A DNA stretch of 64,000 nucleotides from Moraxellaceae bacterium (GCA_031119205.1 JAVHYF010000004.1:1-64000), one strand, 5' to 3'. Positions 1-8,921 are shown, counted from the first letter of the stretch. Made by a program: numbers and translations. The notes: generated from the sequence alone by a model not told the origin.

Positions 1-1
1 C

Positions 2-190
2 TTGCCAGAACTCGACTTCTTCCAGGGACACGCAGAAACCGCCCCAGTGCGGCGGGCGCGGCACTGCCTCGCCAAACTCCGCCGCAAAACGGGCCTCGCG
101 GGACTCAAGAACGCCCCGATCCGCGATCACCTGGCTTTGCTCAGACGCCCACGCGCCTACCTGGCTTGAGACAGGACGCTGCGCAAAGTA
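2..190 (-). pseudogene. pdxH: pdxH remnant, 5'-truncated (pyridoxamine 5'-phosphate oxidase)
   Basis: Reading the minus strand from 190 down gives YFAQRPVSSQVGAWASEQSQ, then a stretch containing PPHWGGF and EFWQG at the window edge. These are hallmarks of the C-terminal half of PdxH, the FMN enzyme that makes pyridoxal phosphate. The match begins at about the middle of the roughly 210-residue protein. The frame remains open for a while upstream, but what it encodes does not resemble PdxH, and the bamD terminator lies at 243-263, so there is no room for the missing N-terminal 110 or so residues. The reading continues off the left edge. I call it a truncated remnant; a recombination or assembly junction near 190 is the alternative. 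Confidence 0.7.
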
Positions 191-242
191 CGAAGAGGAT
201 CGGAGATGGCTCGGTGGGGCGATGTGCCTGCAGCGAGCACAA

Positions 243-263
243 AAAAGGGCGCATAGCGCCCTT
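243..263 (-). terminator. Rho-independent terminator of bamD
   Basis: An 8-bp stem (AAGGGCGC with GCGCCCTT, 3-nt loop) is followed on the minus strand by a run of six T. It lies 24 bases after the bamD stop. Confidence 0.85.
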
Positions 264-286
264 TCTGGATCAAACCGAAGCATTTA

Positions 287-1051
287 CTAGCTTTTTGGGG
301 CCCCGTTCAAAAAACGGCTGTCCGGGTAATTCAGTTTCAGCACGCGGCGTGCATCTTCCTGCAAACTTTGCAGGCCCAGCTCACCGTAGGCGGTGATCAT
401 GATGCCGAGCGCTTCTTCGGTGGCCGCCGATCCCGGATAGGTCTTGATCAGCGATTGGGCGCGGTTTGCCGCAGCCAATGGCGCGCGGCGATCAAGGTAG
501 TAACGAGCTACGACGAGGCTGTGATTCGCCAGGCCGGCCACGGCTCCTTGCATTCGCTTGCGGGAATCGGGCGCGTAGCGGCTGTTGGGGAAACGGGTCA
601 CTACTTCGCGGAAGGACTCGAAGGCTTCCTGCGTGGCCTTGGGGTCGCGCTCGGACATGTCCTCGCGGGACAGCCAGCTTAGCCAACCACGCTCCGCATT
701 TTCAAGGGACAGGCCCTTGAGGTAGTAGGCGTAGTCAACGCTCGGATGATTGGGCTGAAGCTTGATGAAGCGGTCACAGGCGGCGATAGCCGATCCGAGA
801 TCACGCTGTTGGTAGTAGGCGTAAGCCACTTCAAGCTGCGCTTGCTGCGCGTATCGGCCATAGGGGAAGCGAGCCTCAAGCCGTTCGAAAGCTTCGACAG
901 CCCCCGAGTAGTTTCCGGCCACCAGCTCCTCCTTGGCCGCGGCATAGAGCTCGGCAGGGTTGTTGGATTCATTGACCTTGGGCGTACTGCTGCAAGCCGA
1001 GATACAGGCTGCAATGACTACCGGTAAACTGGCGCGGGTGAGCTTGTTCAT
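287..1051 (-). CDS. bamD: Outer membrane protein assembly factor BamD
   Basis: A 254-residue lipoprotein of the BAM complex, which inserts beta-barrel proteins into the outer membrane. The N-terminus is a lipoprotein signal peptide with lipobox ISAC and acylated Cys20. The rest is TPR-like, beginning with the typical AELYAAAKEELVAGNYSGAV repeat, followed by the FPYGRYAQQAQLEVAYAYY segment and the FPNSRYAPDS motif of the BamD/ComL family. Length matches the family. The ATG at 1051 lies back-to-back with rluD; the two 5' ends overlap or nearly abut, so their promoters must be interleaved. A strong terminator follows the stop. Confidence 0.96.
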   Translation of the reverse strand: MNKLTRASLPVVIAACISACSSTPKVNESNNPAELYAAAKEELVAGNYSGAVEAFERLEARFPYGRYAQQAQLEVAYAYYQQRDLGSAIAACDRFIKLQPNHPSVDYAYYLKGLSLENAERGWLSWLSREDMSERDPKATQEAFESFREVVTRFPNSRYAPDSRKRMQGAVAGLANHSLVVARYYLDRRAPLAAANRAQSLIKTYPGSAATEEALGIMITAYGELGLQSLQEDARRVLKLNYPDSRFLNGAPKS

Positions 1052-2021
1052 TCCGACACTACCTGAAGATTCCGACGAGGATTATAGCGGAAGCGCTTCG
1101 ACGCCCCCGCGTAGTCTGCAGGTGAGCGAAGCGCTCGCCGGCAAGCGGCTTGACGTGGCGCTGGCCGAGATGCTGCCGGAGCATTCGCGCAGCCGCCTTC
1201 AGGGCTGGATCCGCGATGGTCGCGTCACCAGCCGGGGGACCGTGCTGGCGGACGTGAAGCAGCGTCTGCGTGGCAACGAGCTGCTGCTGATCAATGAGGA
1301 CGTCCCGGAAGCGGAACAGTCGCATGCGCCGGAGGTGATGCCGCTCGACATCGTGTTCGAGGACGAGCATCTGATCGTGCTGAACAAGCCCGCCGGGTTG
1401 GTGGTGCATCCGGGTAGCGGCAACTGGACGGGTACCCTGTTGAATGGACTGCTGGCGCATTCGTCGGCTGCGGCGGAGATTCCACGTGCCGGCATCGTGC
1501 ACCGTCTGGACAAGGAAACTTCCGGTCTGATGGTGGTGGCAAAGACCCTGCCGGCGCAGACTCATCTGGTGCGGCAGTTGCAGGCGCGCAGCGTCAAGCG
1601 CGAGTATGCCGCCGTCGTTCTCGGAAAGCCGCAGTTACGGGGGACGGTAGATGCGCCGATTGGCCGTCACCCGACGCATCGCACGAAGATGGCGGTCTCG
1701 AACAATGGCCGCCATGCTCGTACCCACTACGAAGTGGTCGAGCAGTTTGCTGACGCGGCCTGGGTGATGTGCTCACTTGAAACGGGTCGCACTCACCAGA
1801 TACGGGTCCACATGGCGCACATTGATCATCCGCTGCTTGGCGACCCGGTGTATGGCAACCGGCGCAGCGCCTCCTTGGCACACGGCCTGACGCGTCAGGC
1901 CTTGCATGCCTTCCGCCTCGGGTTGGAGCACCCGTGCAGCGGGCAGCGTATGCAATGGGAGGTGCCGCTTGCTGCGGATATTGTGGTGCTCATGACCTCG
2001 CTGAGGGGTGACGGCAAATGA
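1014..2021 (+). CDS. rluD: 23S rRNA pseudouridine synthase RluD
   Basis: Makes pseudouridines in helix 69 of 23S rRNA (positions 1911, 1915 and 1917 in E. coli). An N-terminal S4 RNA-binding domain (LDVALAEMLPEHSRSRLQGW) is followed by the RluA-type catalytic domain with HRLDKETSG; the catalytic Asp is near residue 166. The ATG at 1014 gives 335 residues, close to the 326 of E. coli RluD, but it lies inside the divergent bamD coding region. A GTG at 1038 is an alternative start. Its stop overlaps the start of pgeF (ATGA), so the two are translationally coupled. Confidence 0.93.
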   Translation: MTTGKLARVSLFIPTLPEDSDEDYSGSASTPPRSLQVSEALAGKRLDVALAEMLPEHSRSRLQGWIRDGRVTSRGTVLADVKQRLRGNELLLINEDVPEAEQSHAPEVMPLDIVFEDEHLIVLNKPAGLVVHPGSGNWTGTLLNGLLAHSSAAAEIPRAGIVHRLDKETSGLMVVAKTLPAQTHLVRQLQARSVKREYAAVVLGKPQLRGTVDAPIGRHPTHRTKMAVSNNGRHARTHYEVVEQFADAAWVMCSLETGRTHQIRVHMAHIDHPLLGDPVYGNRRSASLAHGLTRQALHAFRLGLEHPCSGQRMQWEVPLAADIVVLMTSLRGDGK

Positions 2022-2806
2022 GTGACTTGTCCGGCGGGTTCGCGCCCAGCTGGCCGTGTCCCCCGAATGTGGGCGCGTGGATGACGACGCGTGGAGGGGG
2101 CGTGAGCAACGTGCCGTTCGCTTCGCTGAATCTTGGAGACCACGTCGGCGACAACCCCGTTCATGTGGCAGAGAACCGGCGGCGTGTTGCCGCCCGGCTG
2201 CCGGGCACTCCGCTCTGGCTACAGCAAGTTCACGGCATCGAGGTCTGCCGCCTGGATGTGATCGGCGGCAACTCATCCCCTCCGGTTGCGGACGCAGTTG
2301 TCAGCCGTCAGCCGGGGCTGGTGTGTGCTGTCATGACCGCGGATTGCCTGCCCGTGTTGCTCTGCGACCGTAGGGGGAGCGTAGTTGCCGCTGCGCATGC
2401 GGGGTGGCGCGGCTTGTGTGCCGGGGTGATCGAGCGCTGCTCTGGCGAGATGGGTGTCCCCGCACAGGAGGTGATGGCGTTCCTGGGACCGGCGATCGGG
2501 CCGACTGCTTTCGAAGTCGGGAACGAGGTGCGGTCTGCTTTCATGGCGCATGATCCTCGCGCCGAAGCTGCATTTCTCCCCGGCCTGCACGGCAAGTGGA
2601 TGGCGGATATCTACCTGCTCGCGCGTCAGCGCTTGCAGGACATTGGCGTGCCGGCAGACGCGGTGTATGGCGGAGACCGATGTACGGTCAGCGAGCCGGA
2701 GAGTTTCTTTTCATATCGCCGCGATGGCGCGACCGGTCGCATGGCTGCACTGATCTGGCTCACGCCGGACGCAGCGCTTCACGATGCTGGCGCGGCAAGT
2801 CCTTGA
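2018..2806 (+). CDS. pgeF: Peptidoglycan editing factor PgeF (YfiH/DUF152, multicopper-oxidase-like)
   Basis: A 262-residue member of the YfiH/DUF152 family, which in E. coli keeps mis-incorporated residues out of peptidoglycan and in other members acts as a purine nucleoside phosphorylase or laccase-like enzyme. The metal-site residues are visible: the His of QQVHG, the Cys of TADCLPVL and the His of AAHAGWRG. Later motifs GPAIGP and FSYRRDG are also typical. The ATG overlaps the rluD stop, the arrangement usual in proteobacteria, so it is probably co-transcribed with rluD. Confidence 0.93.
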   Translation: MSDLSGGFAPSWPCPPNVGAWMTTRGGGVSNVPFASLNLGDHVGDNPVHVAENRRRVAARLPGTPLWLQQVHGIEVCRLDVIGGNSSPPVADAVVSRQPGLVCAVMTADCLPVLLCDRRGSVVAAAHAGWRGLCAGVIERCSGEMGVPAQEVMAFLGPAIGPTAFEVGNEVRSAFMAHDPRAEAAFLPGLHGKWMADIYLLARQRLQDIGVPADAVYGGDRCTVSEPESFFSYRRDGATGRMAALIWLTPDAALHDAGAASP

Positions 2807-2834
2807 CGCAAACGATGTCCGGACGCACTGGCAC

Positions 2835-3029
2835 TCAACCTGCTTTGTCGTCCTCGCGTTCGCGTGCTGCGGCGCGCTCGCGCCGGATGCGACCACTGAA
2901 GAGGTAGATGAACAGGGCCAGCGGTAGCGGCCCCCAGAACAGGAAGGTGAAGACGGCGGCAACGATTGAATTGGAGCCGACCGCGAACATCAGGGCGCAG
3001 AACAGCCAGCCAATGGCGATGATGTACAT
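2835..3029 (-). CDS. Small membrane protein, unknown function
   Basis: A 64-residue protein with two predicted transmembrane helices (about residues 3-19 and 24-45), then a strongly charged tail rich in Arg and Glu (SGRIRRERAAAREREDD). It sits alone on the minus strand between pgeF and phaC. The clear membrane-then-charged-tail layout supports a real gene, but I recognise no family and infer no function. Confidence 0.6.
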   Translation of the reverse strand: MYIIAIGWLFCALMFAVGSNSIVAAVFTFLFWGPLPLALFIYLFSGRIRRERAAAREREDDKAG

Positions 3030-3088
3030 GAATCTGACTCAGTAGTGCAGCAGCATTCGAAGGCGGAAGAGGGCGGGTTACTGCTTTC

Positions 3089-3140
3089 TTGACGCTGAAA
3101 TTGTGCAATGCAAAAATCGACCGCAAGGTCGCTCTATGAT
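3089..3140 (+). promoter_or_regulatory. Probable phaC promoter region
   Basis: TTGACG at 3089-3094 is followed after 17 bases by the weak -10 AAAAAT (3112-3117). A better -10 hexamer, TATGAT (3135-3140), lacks a good -35. Between them is a small hairpin, CGACC-GCAA-GGTCG (3118-3131). TGTGCAATGCA at 3102-3112 resembles the TGC-rich sites bound by PhaR-type regulators; that link is inference. Confidence 0.4.
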
Positions 3141-3195
3141 ACGAGGGCAGGCCACTGCCGCCGCAGAAACGTTTCCCCGACGGACTGATAACGCG

Positions 3196-4914
3196 ATGAA
3201 CCAGACTTACTCGAATCCCGCACTCGAAGGTATGTTGAAAGCGGGACAGGCAATGATGCAGGGCTTTCTGGAGCAGTGGTCGCAAGCAGGTGGTACGCCT
3301 GCCGGCAGCGCCATGCCTTTGCCGGTGGACGCTGAAAAGCTTGCGGCCCTGCAGCGTGAGCACATGAGCCGCCATGCCCAGCTGTGGGCCAGCATGGCGC
3401 AGGCCAAACCAGGTGAGCCCGCCGAGCCGGTGGTCAAGCCTGCCGCAGGTGACCGCCGTTTCGTATCGGAGCACTGGGGCTCCAGTCCGGTGTTCGACTA
3501 TCTTCGCCAGTCCTACCTGCTGAATGCGCAGTTCCTCAACGCGGTGGCGGAGTCGCTGCCGGTGGCCGATCGCCAGGCCAAGAGCCGTATCCAGTTCCTG
3601 ACACGGCAGTACATCGATGCCATGAGCCCCGCCAACTTTGCGGCGACCAACCCCGAGTTCATCCAGCGTGCTCTGGAAACCAAGGGCGAGAGCATCACGC
3701 AGGGTCTGATGAACCTCATCGGCGACATGGAGAAGGGCCGCATCTCCATGACGGACGACACCGCCTTCGAGGTTGGCCGCAATCTTGCGACCACGCCCGG
3801 CGCCGTCGTCTACGAGAACGATGTCATGCAGCTGATCCAGTACACGCCGACCACCGACAAGGTGACCGAGCGTCCGCTGCTGGTCGTGCCGCCGTGCATC
3901 AACAAGTACTACATCCTCGACCTGCAGCCCGAGAACTCCTACGTCCGCTACATCGTCGAGCAGGGCATTCCCGCCTTCCTCGTCAGCTGGCGCAATCCGC
4001 AAGCCGAACAATCCCACCTGACCTGGGACGACTACGTGGAGCGCGGCGTGCTGCAAGGGCTACAAGTGGTGCGCGAGATCACCCGCGTCGACAAGCCCAA
4101 CGTACTGGGCTTCTGCATCGGCGGCACGCTGACGGCGAGCGCGGTGGCCGTGGCGCGGGCGCGTGGCGAAGATCCGGTGGAGAGCATGACCCTGCTCACC
4201 GCATTGCTCGACTTCACCGAAACCGGTGACATCGCATGCTTCGTCGACGAGCATTCGGTGGCCAGCAAGGAGGCCACCATCGGCCGTCGTGGCCTCATGG
4301 CAGGACGCGAACTGTCCAACGTCTTCTCCAGCCTGCGCCCCAATGACCTGGTGTGGAATTACGTGGTCGACAACTACCTGAAGGGTAACAAGCCGCCGGC
4401 ATTCGACCTGCTGTACTGGAACTCGGACTCGACCAACCTGCCGGGGCCGTTTGCCGCCTGGTACCTGCGTAATACCTACCTCGAGAACAACCTACGCGTG
4501 CCGGGAAAACTGAGCATGCTCGGCCAACCGGTGGATCTCGGCCGCGTCGACTGTCCGACTTACTTCCTGTCCTGCCGTGAAGACCACATCGTGCCCTGGA
4601 AGACCTCCTACCTTGGCCGTCGCCTGCTCGGTGGCGATACCACATTCGTGCTGGGCGCGAGTGGTCACATCGCCGGCGTGGTGAATCCCGCGGCCAAGAA
4701 CAAGCGCAGTCACTGGGTGGGCGATGGTTCGTCCATGACGGCGGACGAATGGTTCGGGAGCGCCACCGAGAAGCCGGGCAGCTGGTGGCCGCACTGGATG
4801 GAGTGGCTGAAGGCACGCAGCGGCAAGAGCGTGGAGCCGCGCGCGCGACTGGGTAGCCGTGAGCACAAGATGATCGAACCCGCTCCGGGCCGCTACGTGA
4901 AAGAACGCATTTGA
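3196..4914 (+). CDS. phaC: Class I poly(3-hydroxyalkanoate) polymerase PhaC
   Basis: Polymerises (R)-3-hydroxyacyl-CoA, mainly 3-hydroxybutyryl-CoA, into PHB at the granule surface. The alpha/beta-hydrolase core carries the lipase-like box GFCIGG with catalytic Cys at about residue 307, the Asp of CREDH near 463 and the His of GASGH near 491. The conserved segment YWNSDSTNLPGP is also present. The chosen ATG at 3196 gives 572 residues, typical of class I enzymes, and begins MNQTYSNPALEGMLKAG; the open frame extends 31 codons upstream without family similarity. Two reductase genes and phaR follow on the same strand; a phaA thiolase gene is not in the window. Confidence 0.96.
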   Translation: MNQTYSNPALEGMLKAGQAMMQGFLEQWSQAGGTPAGSAMPLPVDAEKLAALQREHMSRHAQLWASMAQAKPGEPAEPVVKPAAGDRRFVSEHWGSSPVFDYLRQSYLLNAQFLNAVAESLPVADRQAKSRIQFLTRQYIDAMSPANFAATNPEFIQRALETKGESITQGLMNLIGDMEKGRISMTDDTAFEVGRNLATTPGAVVYENDVMQLIQYTPTTDKVTERPLLVVPPCINKYYILDLQPENSYVRYIVEQGIPAFLVSWRNPQAEQSHLTWDDYVERGVLQGLQVVREITRVDKPNVLGFCIGGTLTASAVAVARARGEDPVESMTLLTALLDFTETGDIACFVDEHSVASKEATIGRRGLMAGRELSNVFSSLRPNDLVWNYVVDNYLKGNKPPAFDLLYWNSDSTNLPGPFAAWYLRNTYLENNLRVPGKLSMLGQPVDLGRVDCPTYFLSCREDHIVPWKTSYLGRRLLGGDTTFVLGASGHIAGVVNPAAKNKRSHWVGDGSSMTADEWFGSATEKPGSWWPHWMEWLKARSGKSVEPRARLGSREHKMIEPAPGRYVKERI

Positions 4915-5063
4915 GGACGACTTGCCGGGCGGTGCTTTGCGCAATGTAGCGCGGAGCGCCGGTCCGGCCGGCGTCACAAGCGAGTGCGGGGACTAGCCGG
5001 GGCCCGCACGCATGACTCAACCGGCATACAACAACCGTAACACGCCAATCAAAGGGGATCTGG

Positions 5064-5804
5064 ATGGTTCGCATTGCACTGGTAACCGGGGGCATGGGTG
5101 GCCTCGGTGAGGCAATCTGTATCAAGCTGTCTGCACTGGGCTACAAGGTCGTCACCACGCATTCGCCCAACAACACGAGCCATCAGCAGTGGCTGACGGA
5201 CATGCACAACCTGGGCTATGGCTTCAAGGCTTATTCCTGCGACGTGACGGACTTCGACTCCTGCCACGCTTGCGTGGAGAAGGTGCAGAAGGAGGTCGGT
5301 CCCATCGACGTGCTGGTCAACAACGCGGGTATCACGCGCGACATGACCTTCAAGAAGATGACCAAGGCCGACTGGGATTCGGTGATCCACACCAACCTGG
5401 ATTCGGTTTTCAACATGACCAAGCAGGTCATGGACGGCATGGTGGAACGCAAGTGGGGACGCGTCATCAACGTGTCCTCGGTGAACGGCCAGAAGGGAGC
5501 GTTCGGCCAGACGAATTACTCGGCAGCCAAAGCAGGCATGCACGGTTTCACCAAGGCGCTGGCGCTGGAAGTGGCCAAGCACGGTGTGACGGTCAACACC
5601 ATCTCGCCGGGTTACATCGGCACGAAGATGGTGAAGGCGATCCCGCAGGAAATCCTCGAGTCGAAGATCCTGCCGCAGATCCCCATCACGCGTCTGGGCA
5701 AGCCGGAAGAGATCGCAGGCCTGGTGGCCTACCTGGCCTCCGACGAAGCGGCTTTCGTGACCGGCGGCAACATTTCGATCAACGGGGGGCAGCACATGTA
5801 TTGA
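5064..5804 (+). CDS. phaB: Acetoacetyl-CoA reductase PhaB (first copy)
   Basis: NADPH-dependent reduction of acetoacetyl-CoA to (R)-3-hydroxybutyryl-CoA, the PhaC substrate. It is a 246-residue short-chain dehydrogenase with the nucleotide-binding TGGMGGLG near the N-terminus, NNAGITRD, the catalytic Ser of NVSSVNG and the YSAAKAG Tyr-Lys pair. C-terminal FVTGGNISINGG is typical of PhaB. AAGGGG lies just before the ATG. About 150 bases separate it from phaC, so it may have its own promoter. The next gene encodes a close paralogue. Confidence 0.95.
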   Translation: MVRIALVTGGMGGLGEAICIKLSALGYKVVTTHSPNNTSHQQWLTDMHNLGYGFKAYSCDVTDFDSCHACVEKVQKEVGPIDVLVNNAGITRDMTFKKMTKADWDSVIHTNLDSVFNMTKQVMDGMVERKWGRVINVSSVNGQKGAFGQTNYSAAKAGMHGFTKALALEVAKHGVTVNTISPGYIGTKMVKAIPQEILESKILPQIPITRLGKPEEIAGLVAYLASDEAAFVTGGNISINGGQHMY

Positions 5805-5885
5805 GCGTCGCGGCATGTGCCGCGAAGCACGGTCGGGCACCCGTTCCCCCACGGGTGTCCGTTATCAATCGAGCGAGGTGATCAA

Positions 5886-6626
5886 ATGGCGAAGAACGTA
5901 GCGCTTGTGACCGGCGGCATGGGCGGTCTGGGTACGGCAATCTGCAAGGCGCTGGCAAAGGATGGCTGGAAGGTCGTAGCCAACTGCCTGCCGGATTTCC
6001 CGCCCAAGGATGAATGGCTGGCCAAGATGAAGGCCGAGGGCTTCGACGTGTATGCCGGCGAGGCCGACGTTACCGACTACGACCAGTGCGCCGCGATGAT
6101 CAAGAAGATCGAAGCCGAGATCGGTCAGATCGACTGCATCGTGAACAACGCCGGCATCACCCGCGACTCGATGTTCCGCAAGATGGAGAAGAGCGCCTGG
6201 GATGCGGTGCTGTCGACGAACCTCGATTCCGTATTCAACATCACCCATCCGGTGTTGCCGGCGATGGCCGAGCGTGGTTTCGGCCGCGTCATCAACATCT
6301 CCTCGGTGAACGGTGTGAAGGGCCAGTTCGGCCAGGCCAACTACTCTGCCGCCAAGGCCGGCATCCTCGGCCTGACCAAGGCGCTCGCGCAGGAAGTCGC
6401 CAAGAAAGGCGTGACCGTCAACGCCATCGCCCCGGGCTATATCGGTACCGACATGGTCATGGCGATCAAGGAAGAGGTGCGGGCGCAGATCGTCGCGCAG
6501 GTGCCGGCAGGCCGCCTGGGCAAGCCGGAAGAGATCGGCGACCTGTGCGCCTTCCTGGCGTCCGACAAGGCGGGCTATATCACTGGCGCCACCATCAACA
6601 TCAACGGTGGCCTACATATGTGTTAA
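5886..6626 (+). CDS. phaB: Acetoacetyl-CoA reductase PhaB (second copy)
   Basis: A second 246-residue PhaB-type short-chain dehydrogenase, directly downstream of the first and clearly paralogous (TGGMGGLGTAIC, NNAGITRD, NISSVNGVKGQFGQANYSAA). The ATG at 5886 follows GAGCGAGGTGATCAA, a good ribosome binding site; the open frame starts 23 codons earlier but that part is unlike PhaB. The gene pair probably arose by tandem duplication and later divergence. Different substrate chain length or redox cofactor use is possible but not visible. A strong terminator follows. Confidence 0.95.
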   Translation: MAKNVALVTGGMGGLGTAICKALAKDGWKVVANCLPDFPPKDEWLAKMKAEGFDVYAGEADVTDYDQCAAMIKKIEAEIGQIDCIVNNAGITRDSMFRKMEKSAWDAVLSTNLDSVFNITHPVLPAMAERGFGRVINISSVNGVKGQFGQANYSAAKAGILGLTKALAQEVAKKGVTVNAIAPGYIGTDMVMAIKEEVRAQIVAQVPAGRLGKPEEIGDLCAFLASDKAGYITGATININGGLHMC

Positions 6627-6652
6627 CCCTAGGCCCTGCCAAATAAGTCTCG

Positions 6653-6682
6653 GGCCCTGCAGCAATGCAGGGCCTGTTTTTG
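6653..6682 (+). terminator. Terminator after the second phaB
   Basis: A 9-bp stem, GGCCCTGCA with TGCAGGGCC (4-nt GCAA loop), is followed by TGTTTTTG. It ends the phaC-phaB-phaB block just ahead of the phaR promoter. Confidence 0.9.
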
Positions 6683-6687
6683 TGCGC

Positions 6688-6718
6688 TGCTATAATCTGC
6701 AACATAAGGTGCAGCAAA
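6688..6718 (+). promoter_or_regulatory. phaR promoter with overlapping inverted repeat
   Basis: An extended -10 element, TGCTATAAT (6688-6696), contains a perfect TATAAT. Immediately downstream is the inverted repeat CTGCA-N8-TGCAG (about 6698-6715), which would cover the start of transcription. PhaR proteins are known to repress their own genes by binding TGC/GCA-rich sites, so this is a good candidate autoregulatory operator. The role is inferred; the motif itself is plain. Confidence 0.6.
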
Positions 6719-6854
6719 AATGGCGCTGCGGGCCCGATGCCACTGGCAAAACGGCTAATACGAAAGTAGTATCGCGCCGACTGTTGCATTGCCGCGCAAA
6801 GAGGCGCAGCAGGCATGGAGTGCCCCCAAACCAGTACGCTGGAGGAACCAGGAC

Positions 6855-7400
6855 ATGGCGGAGCAGCATCCTCGACTCATCAAGAAGTACCCGAACCGGC
6901 GTCTCTACGACACGGCCTCCAGCTGCTACATCACGCTGGCCGATGTGCGCGATCTGGTGCTGGGGCAGGAGGAGTTCCAGGTCATCGACGCCAAGAGTGG
7001 CGACGACCTGACGCGCACCATCCTGCTGCAGATCATCCTGGAGGAAGAGTCGGGCGGCTCGCCGATGTTCACCAGCGATCTGCTGTCCCACATGATCCGT
7101 TTCTACGGCAACGCCATGCAGGGCTTCATGGGGCGGTACCTGGAAAACAACATCCACGCCTTCACCGAGATGCAGGCCAAGCTGCAGGAGCAGACCAAGT
7201 CGATGTACGGCGAGAACAGCCCGCTCGGCAAGGATCTGTGGATGCAGTTCCTCAACTTCCAGGGGCCGGCCCTCAACAGCATGATGACGGCCTACATGGA
7301 ACAGAGCAAACGCATGTTCACGCAGATGCAGGACCAGATCGAGAGCCAGACGCGCAACATGTTCACGGGTTTCCAGTTCCCGCCCAAGGACAAGAAGTAA
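6855..7400 (+). CDS. phaR: PHB synthesis repressor PhaR
   Basis: A 181-residue regulator that binds both DNA and PHB granules and represses phasin and its own genes until polymer accumulates. The N-terminal PHB/PHA accumulation DNA-binding domain reads RLIKKYPNRRLYDTASSCYI, followed by the two accumulation-regulatory domain repeats and a Met/Gln-rich amphipathic C-terminus. ATG 6855 follows GGAGGA eight bases upstream; 22 earlier codons in the open frame lack family similarity. Terminators lie on both sides, so it is its own transcription unit. Confidence 0.95.
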   Translation: MAEQHPRLIKKYPNRRLYDTASSCYITLADVRDLVLGQEEFQVIDAKSGDDLTRTILLQIILEEESGGSPMFTSDLLSHMIRFYGNAMQGFMGRYLENNIHAFTEMQAKLQEQTKSMYGENSPLGKDLWMQFLNFQGPALNSMMTAYMEQSKRMFTQMQDQIESQTRNMFTGFQFPPKDKK

Positions 7401-7421
7401 GCGTCTGTCGCGGCAGATGAG

Positions 7422-7455
7422 AAAGACGGCGCCTGGTGCGCCGTCTTTGCTTTTG
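7422..7455 (+). terminator. phaR terminator
   Basis: An 11-bp perfect stem (AAAGACGGCGC with GCGCCGTCTTT, loop CTGGT), followed by GCTTTT. It lies 21 bases after the phaR stop. Confidence 0.9.
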
Positions 7456-7480
7456 GAGCCGTGGCAAGGCCTGCTAAAAT
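7453..7480 (+). promoter_or_regulatory. Candidate rimO promoter
   Basis: TTGGAG (7453-7458) and TAAAAT (7475-7480) are separated by 16 bases, between the phaR terminator and rimO. Confidence 0.4.
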
Positions 7481-7559
7481 AAGCACTTATCTGTGCACTG
7501 AGCTGCAGGGGCGTGGCCATCTGGCGACGCCCGTTTTGTTTTCCGGAAGGTCGTTCGTC

Positions 7560-8921
7560 TTGAGCAAGGTCATTACCCCGTCTGTACCGCGCGTTGGCTT
7601 CGTGTCGCTCGGTTGCCCGAAGGCATCCTCGGATTCCGAGAGCATCCTCACCCGCCTGCGTGCGGAAGGCTACGAAGTCGCCAAGCAGTACGATGGCGCC
7701 GATCTGGTCATCGTCAACACCTGCGGCTTCATCGATGCCGCGGTGGAAGAGTCGCTGGACGCCATCGGCGAAGCGCTCAAGGAGAACGGCAAGGTCATCG
7801 TCACCGGTTGCCTGGGCGCACGCAAGGATGCGGTGACCGGCCAGGGCGTGGTCGAGCAGGTGCACCCCAAGGTGCTCGCCGTCACCGGTCCGCATGCGAC
7901 CGAAGAAGTGATGACGGCGGTGCACACCCACCTGCCCAAGCCGCACGACCCCTTCACCGACCTGGTGCCGCCGCAGGGCGTGCGCCTGACGCCGGACCAC
8001 TACGCCTACCTGAAAATTTCCGAAGGCTGCAACCATCGCTGCACCTTCTGCATCATTCCATCGATGCGCGGTGATCTCGTGTCACGTCCGATCCATGAAG
8101 TGATGCGTGAGGCTGAAGCGCTGGTAAAGGCCGGCGTAAAGGAGATCCTCGTCATCTCGCAGGACACCAGTGCCTACGGCGTGGACGTGAAGTACCGCAC
8201 CGGCTTCGTGAACGGCAAGCCGTACAAGACCAAGCTCTACGACCTGTGCTCGGCGCTGTCGGAACTCGACGTGTGGGTGCGCCTGCACTACGTGTATCCG
8301 TACCCGAACGTGGACGACATCATTCCGCTGATGGCCGACGGCAAGGTGTTGCCCTACCTCGACGTGCCCTTCCAGCACGCCAGCCCGCGCATCCTCAAGC
8401 TGATGAAGCGGCCGGCGAGCTCGGAGAACAACCTCGCGCGCATCAAGCGCTGGCGCGAGATCTGTCCGGACCTCACGATCCGCAGCACCTTCATCTCCGG
8501 TTTCCCCGGCGAAACCGAGGGCGAGTTCAACGAACTGCTCGACTTCCTCGGCGAAGCGCAACTCGACCGCGTGGGTTGCTTCCCGTACTCGCCGGTCGAA
8601 GGCGCCAAGGCCAACGAGCTGCCGGACCCGGTGCCGCAGGAGGTCCGCGAGGAGCGCAAGCAGCGCCTCATGGAATTCCAGGAAGACATCTCCAAGCGGC
8701 GTCTGGAAGCCAAGATTGGTCGCGAGATCGTCGTACTGGTCGACGAAGTGGACGAGGACGGCGCGGTGGCGCGCTCAGAAGGTGATGCGCCGGAAATCGA
8801 TGGCCTCGTGATCGTGCCCGACGGGCAGGACATGGAGGTGGGCGGCTTCTACCGCGTGCGCGTGACCGACCGCGACGCACACGACCTGTACGCCGAGCCG
8901 ATCTACGCCGACGAGGCGTAA
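7560..8921 (+). CDS. rimO: Ribosomal protein uS12 methylthiotransferase RimO
   Basis: A radical-SAM enzyme that adds a methylthio group to Asp89 of ribosomal protein S12. It has the N-terminal methylthiotransferase domain with three Cys (SLGCPK, NTCGF, TGCLG), the radical-SAM CxxxCxxC cluster in [11 protein letters not shown], and a C-terminal TRAM domain. I chose the TTG at 7560 because the product then begins LSKV and aligns with E. coli RimO (MSKV); it gives 453 residues. The 33 in-frame codons before it lack similarity. GGAAGG lies about 12 bases upstream. Confidence 0.95.
   Translation: MSKVITPSVPRVGFVSLGCPKASSDSESILTRLRAEGYEVAKQYDGADLVIVNTCGFIDAAVEESLDAIGEALKENGKVIVTGCLGARKDAVTGQGVVEQVHPKVLAVTGPHATEEVMTAVHTHLPKPHDPFTDLVPPQGVRLTPDHYAYLKISEGCNHRCTFCIIPSMRGDLVSRPIHEVMREAEALVKAGVKEILVISQDTSAYGVDVKYRTGFVNGKPYKTKLYDLCSALSELDVWVRLHYVYPYPNVDDIIPLMADGKVLPYLDVPFQHASPRILKLMKRPASSENNLARIKRWREICPDLTIRSTFISGFPGETEGEFNELLDFLGEAQLDRVGCFPYSPVEGAKANELPDPVPQEVREERKQRLMEFQEDISKRRLEAKIGREIVVLVDEVDEDGAVARSEGDAPEIDGLVIVPDGQDMEVGGFYRVRVTDRDAHDLYAEPIYADEA

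Noticed and set aside
2779-4056. A 425-codon minus-strand frame over phaC
   Set aside because: It is the complement of phaC, is His/Arg/Leu-rich and has no motif.
5817-5885. Upstream in-frame extension of the second phaB
   Set aside because: Those 23 codons do not resemble PhaB and a good ribosome site lies immediately before the internal ATG at 5886.
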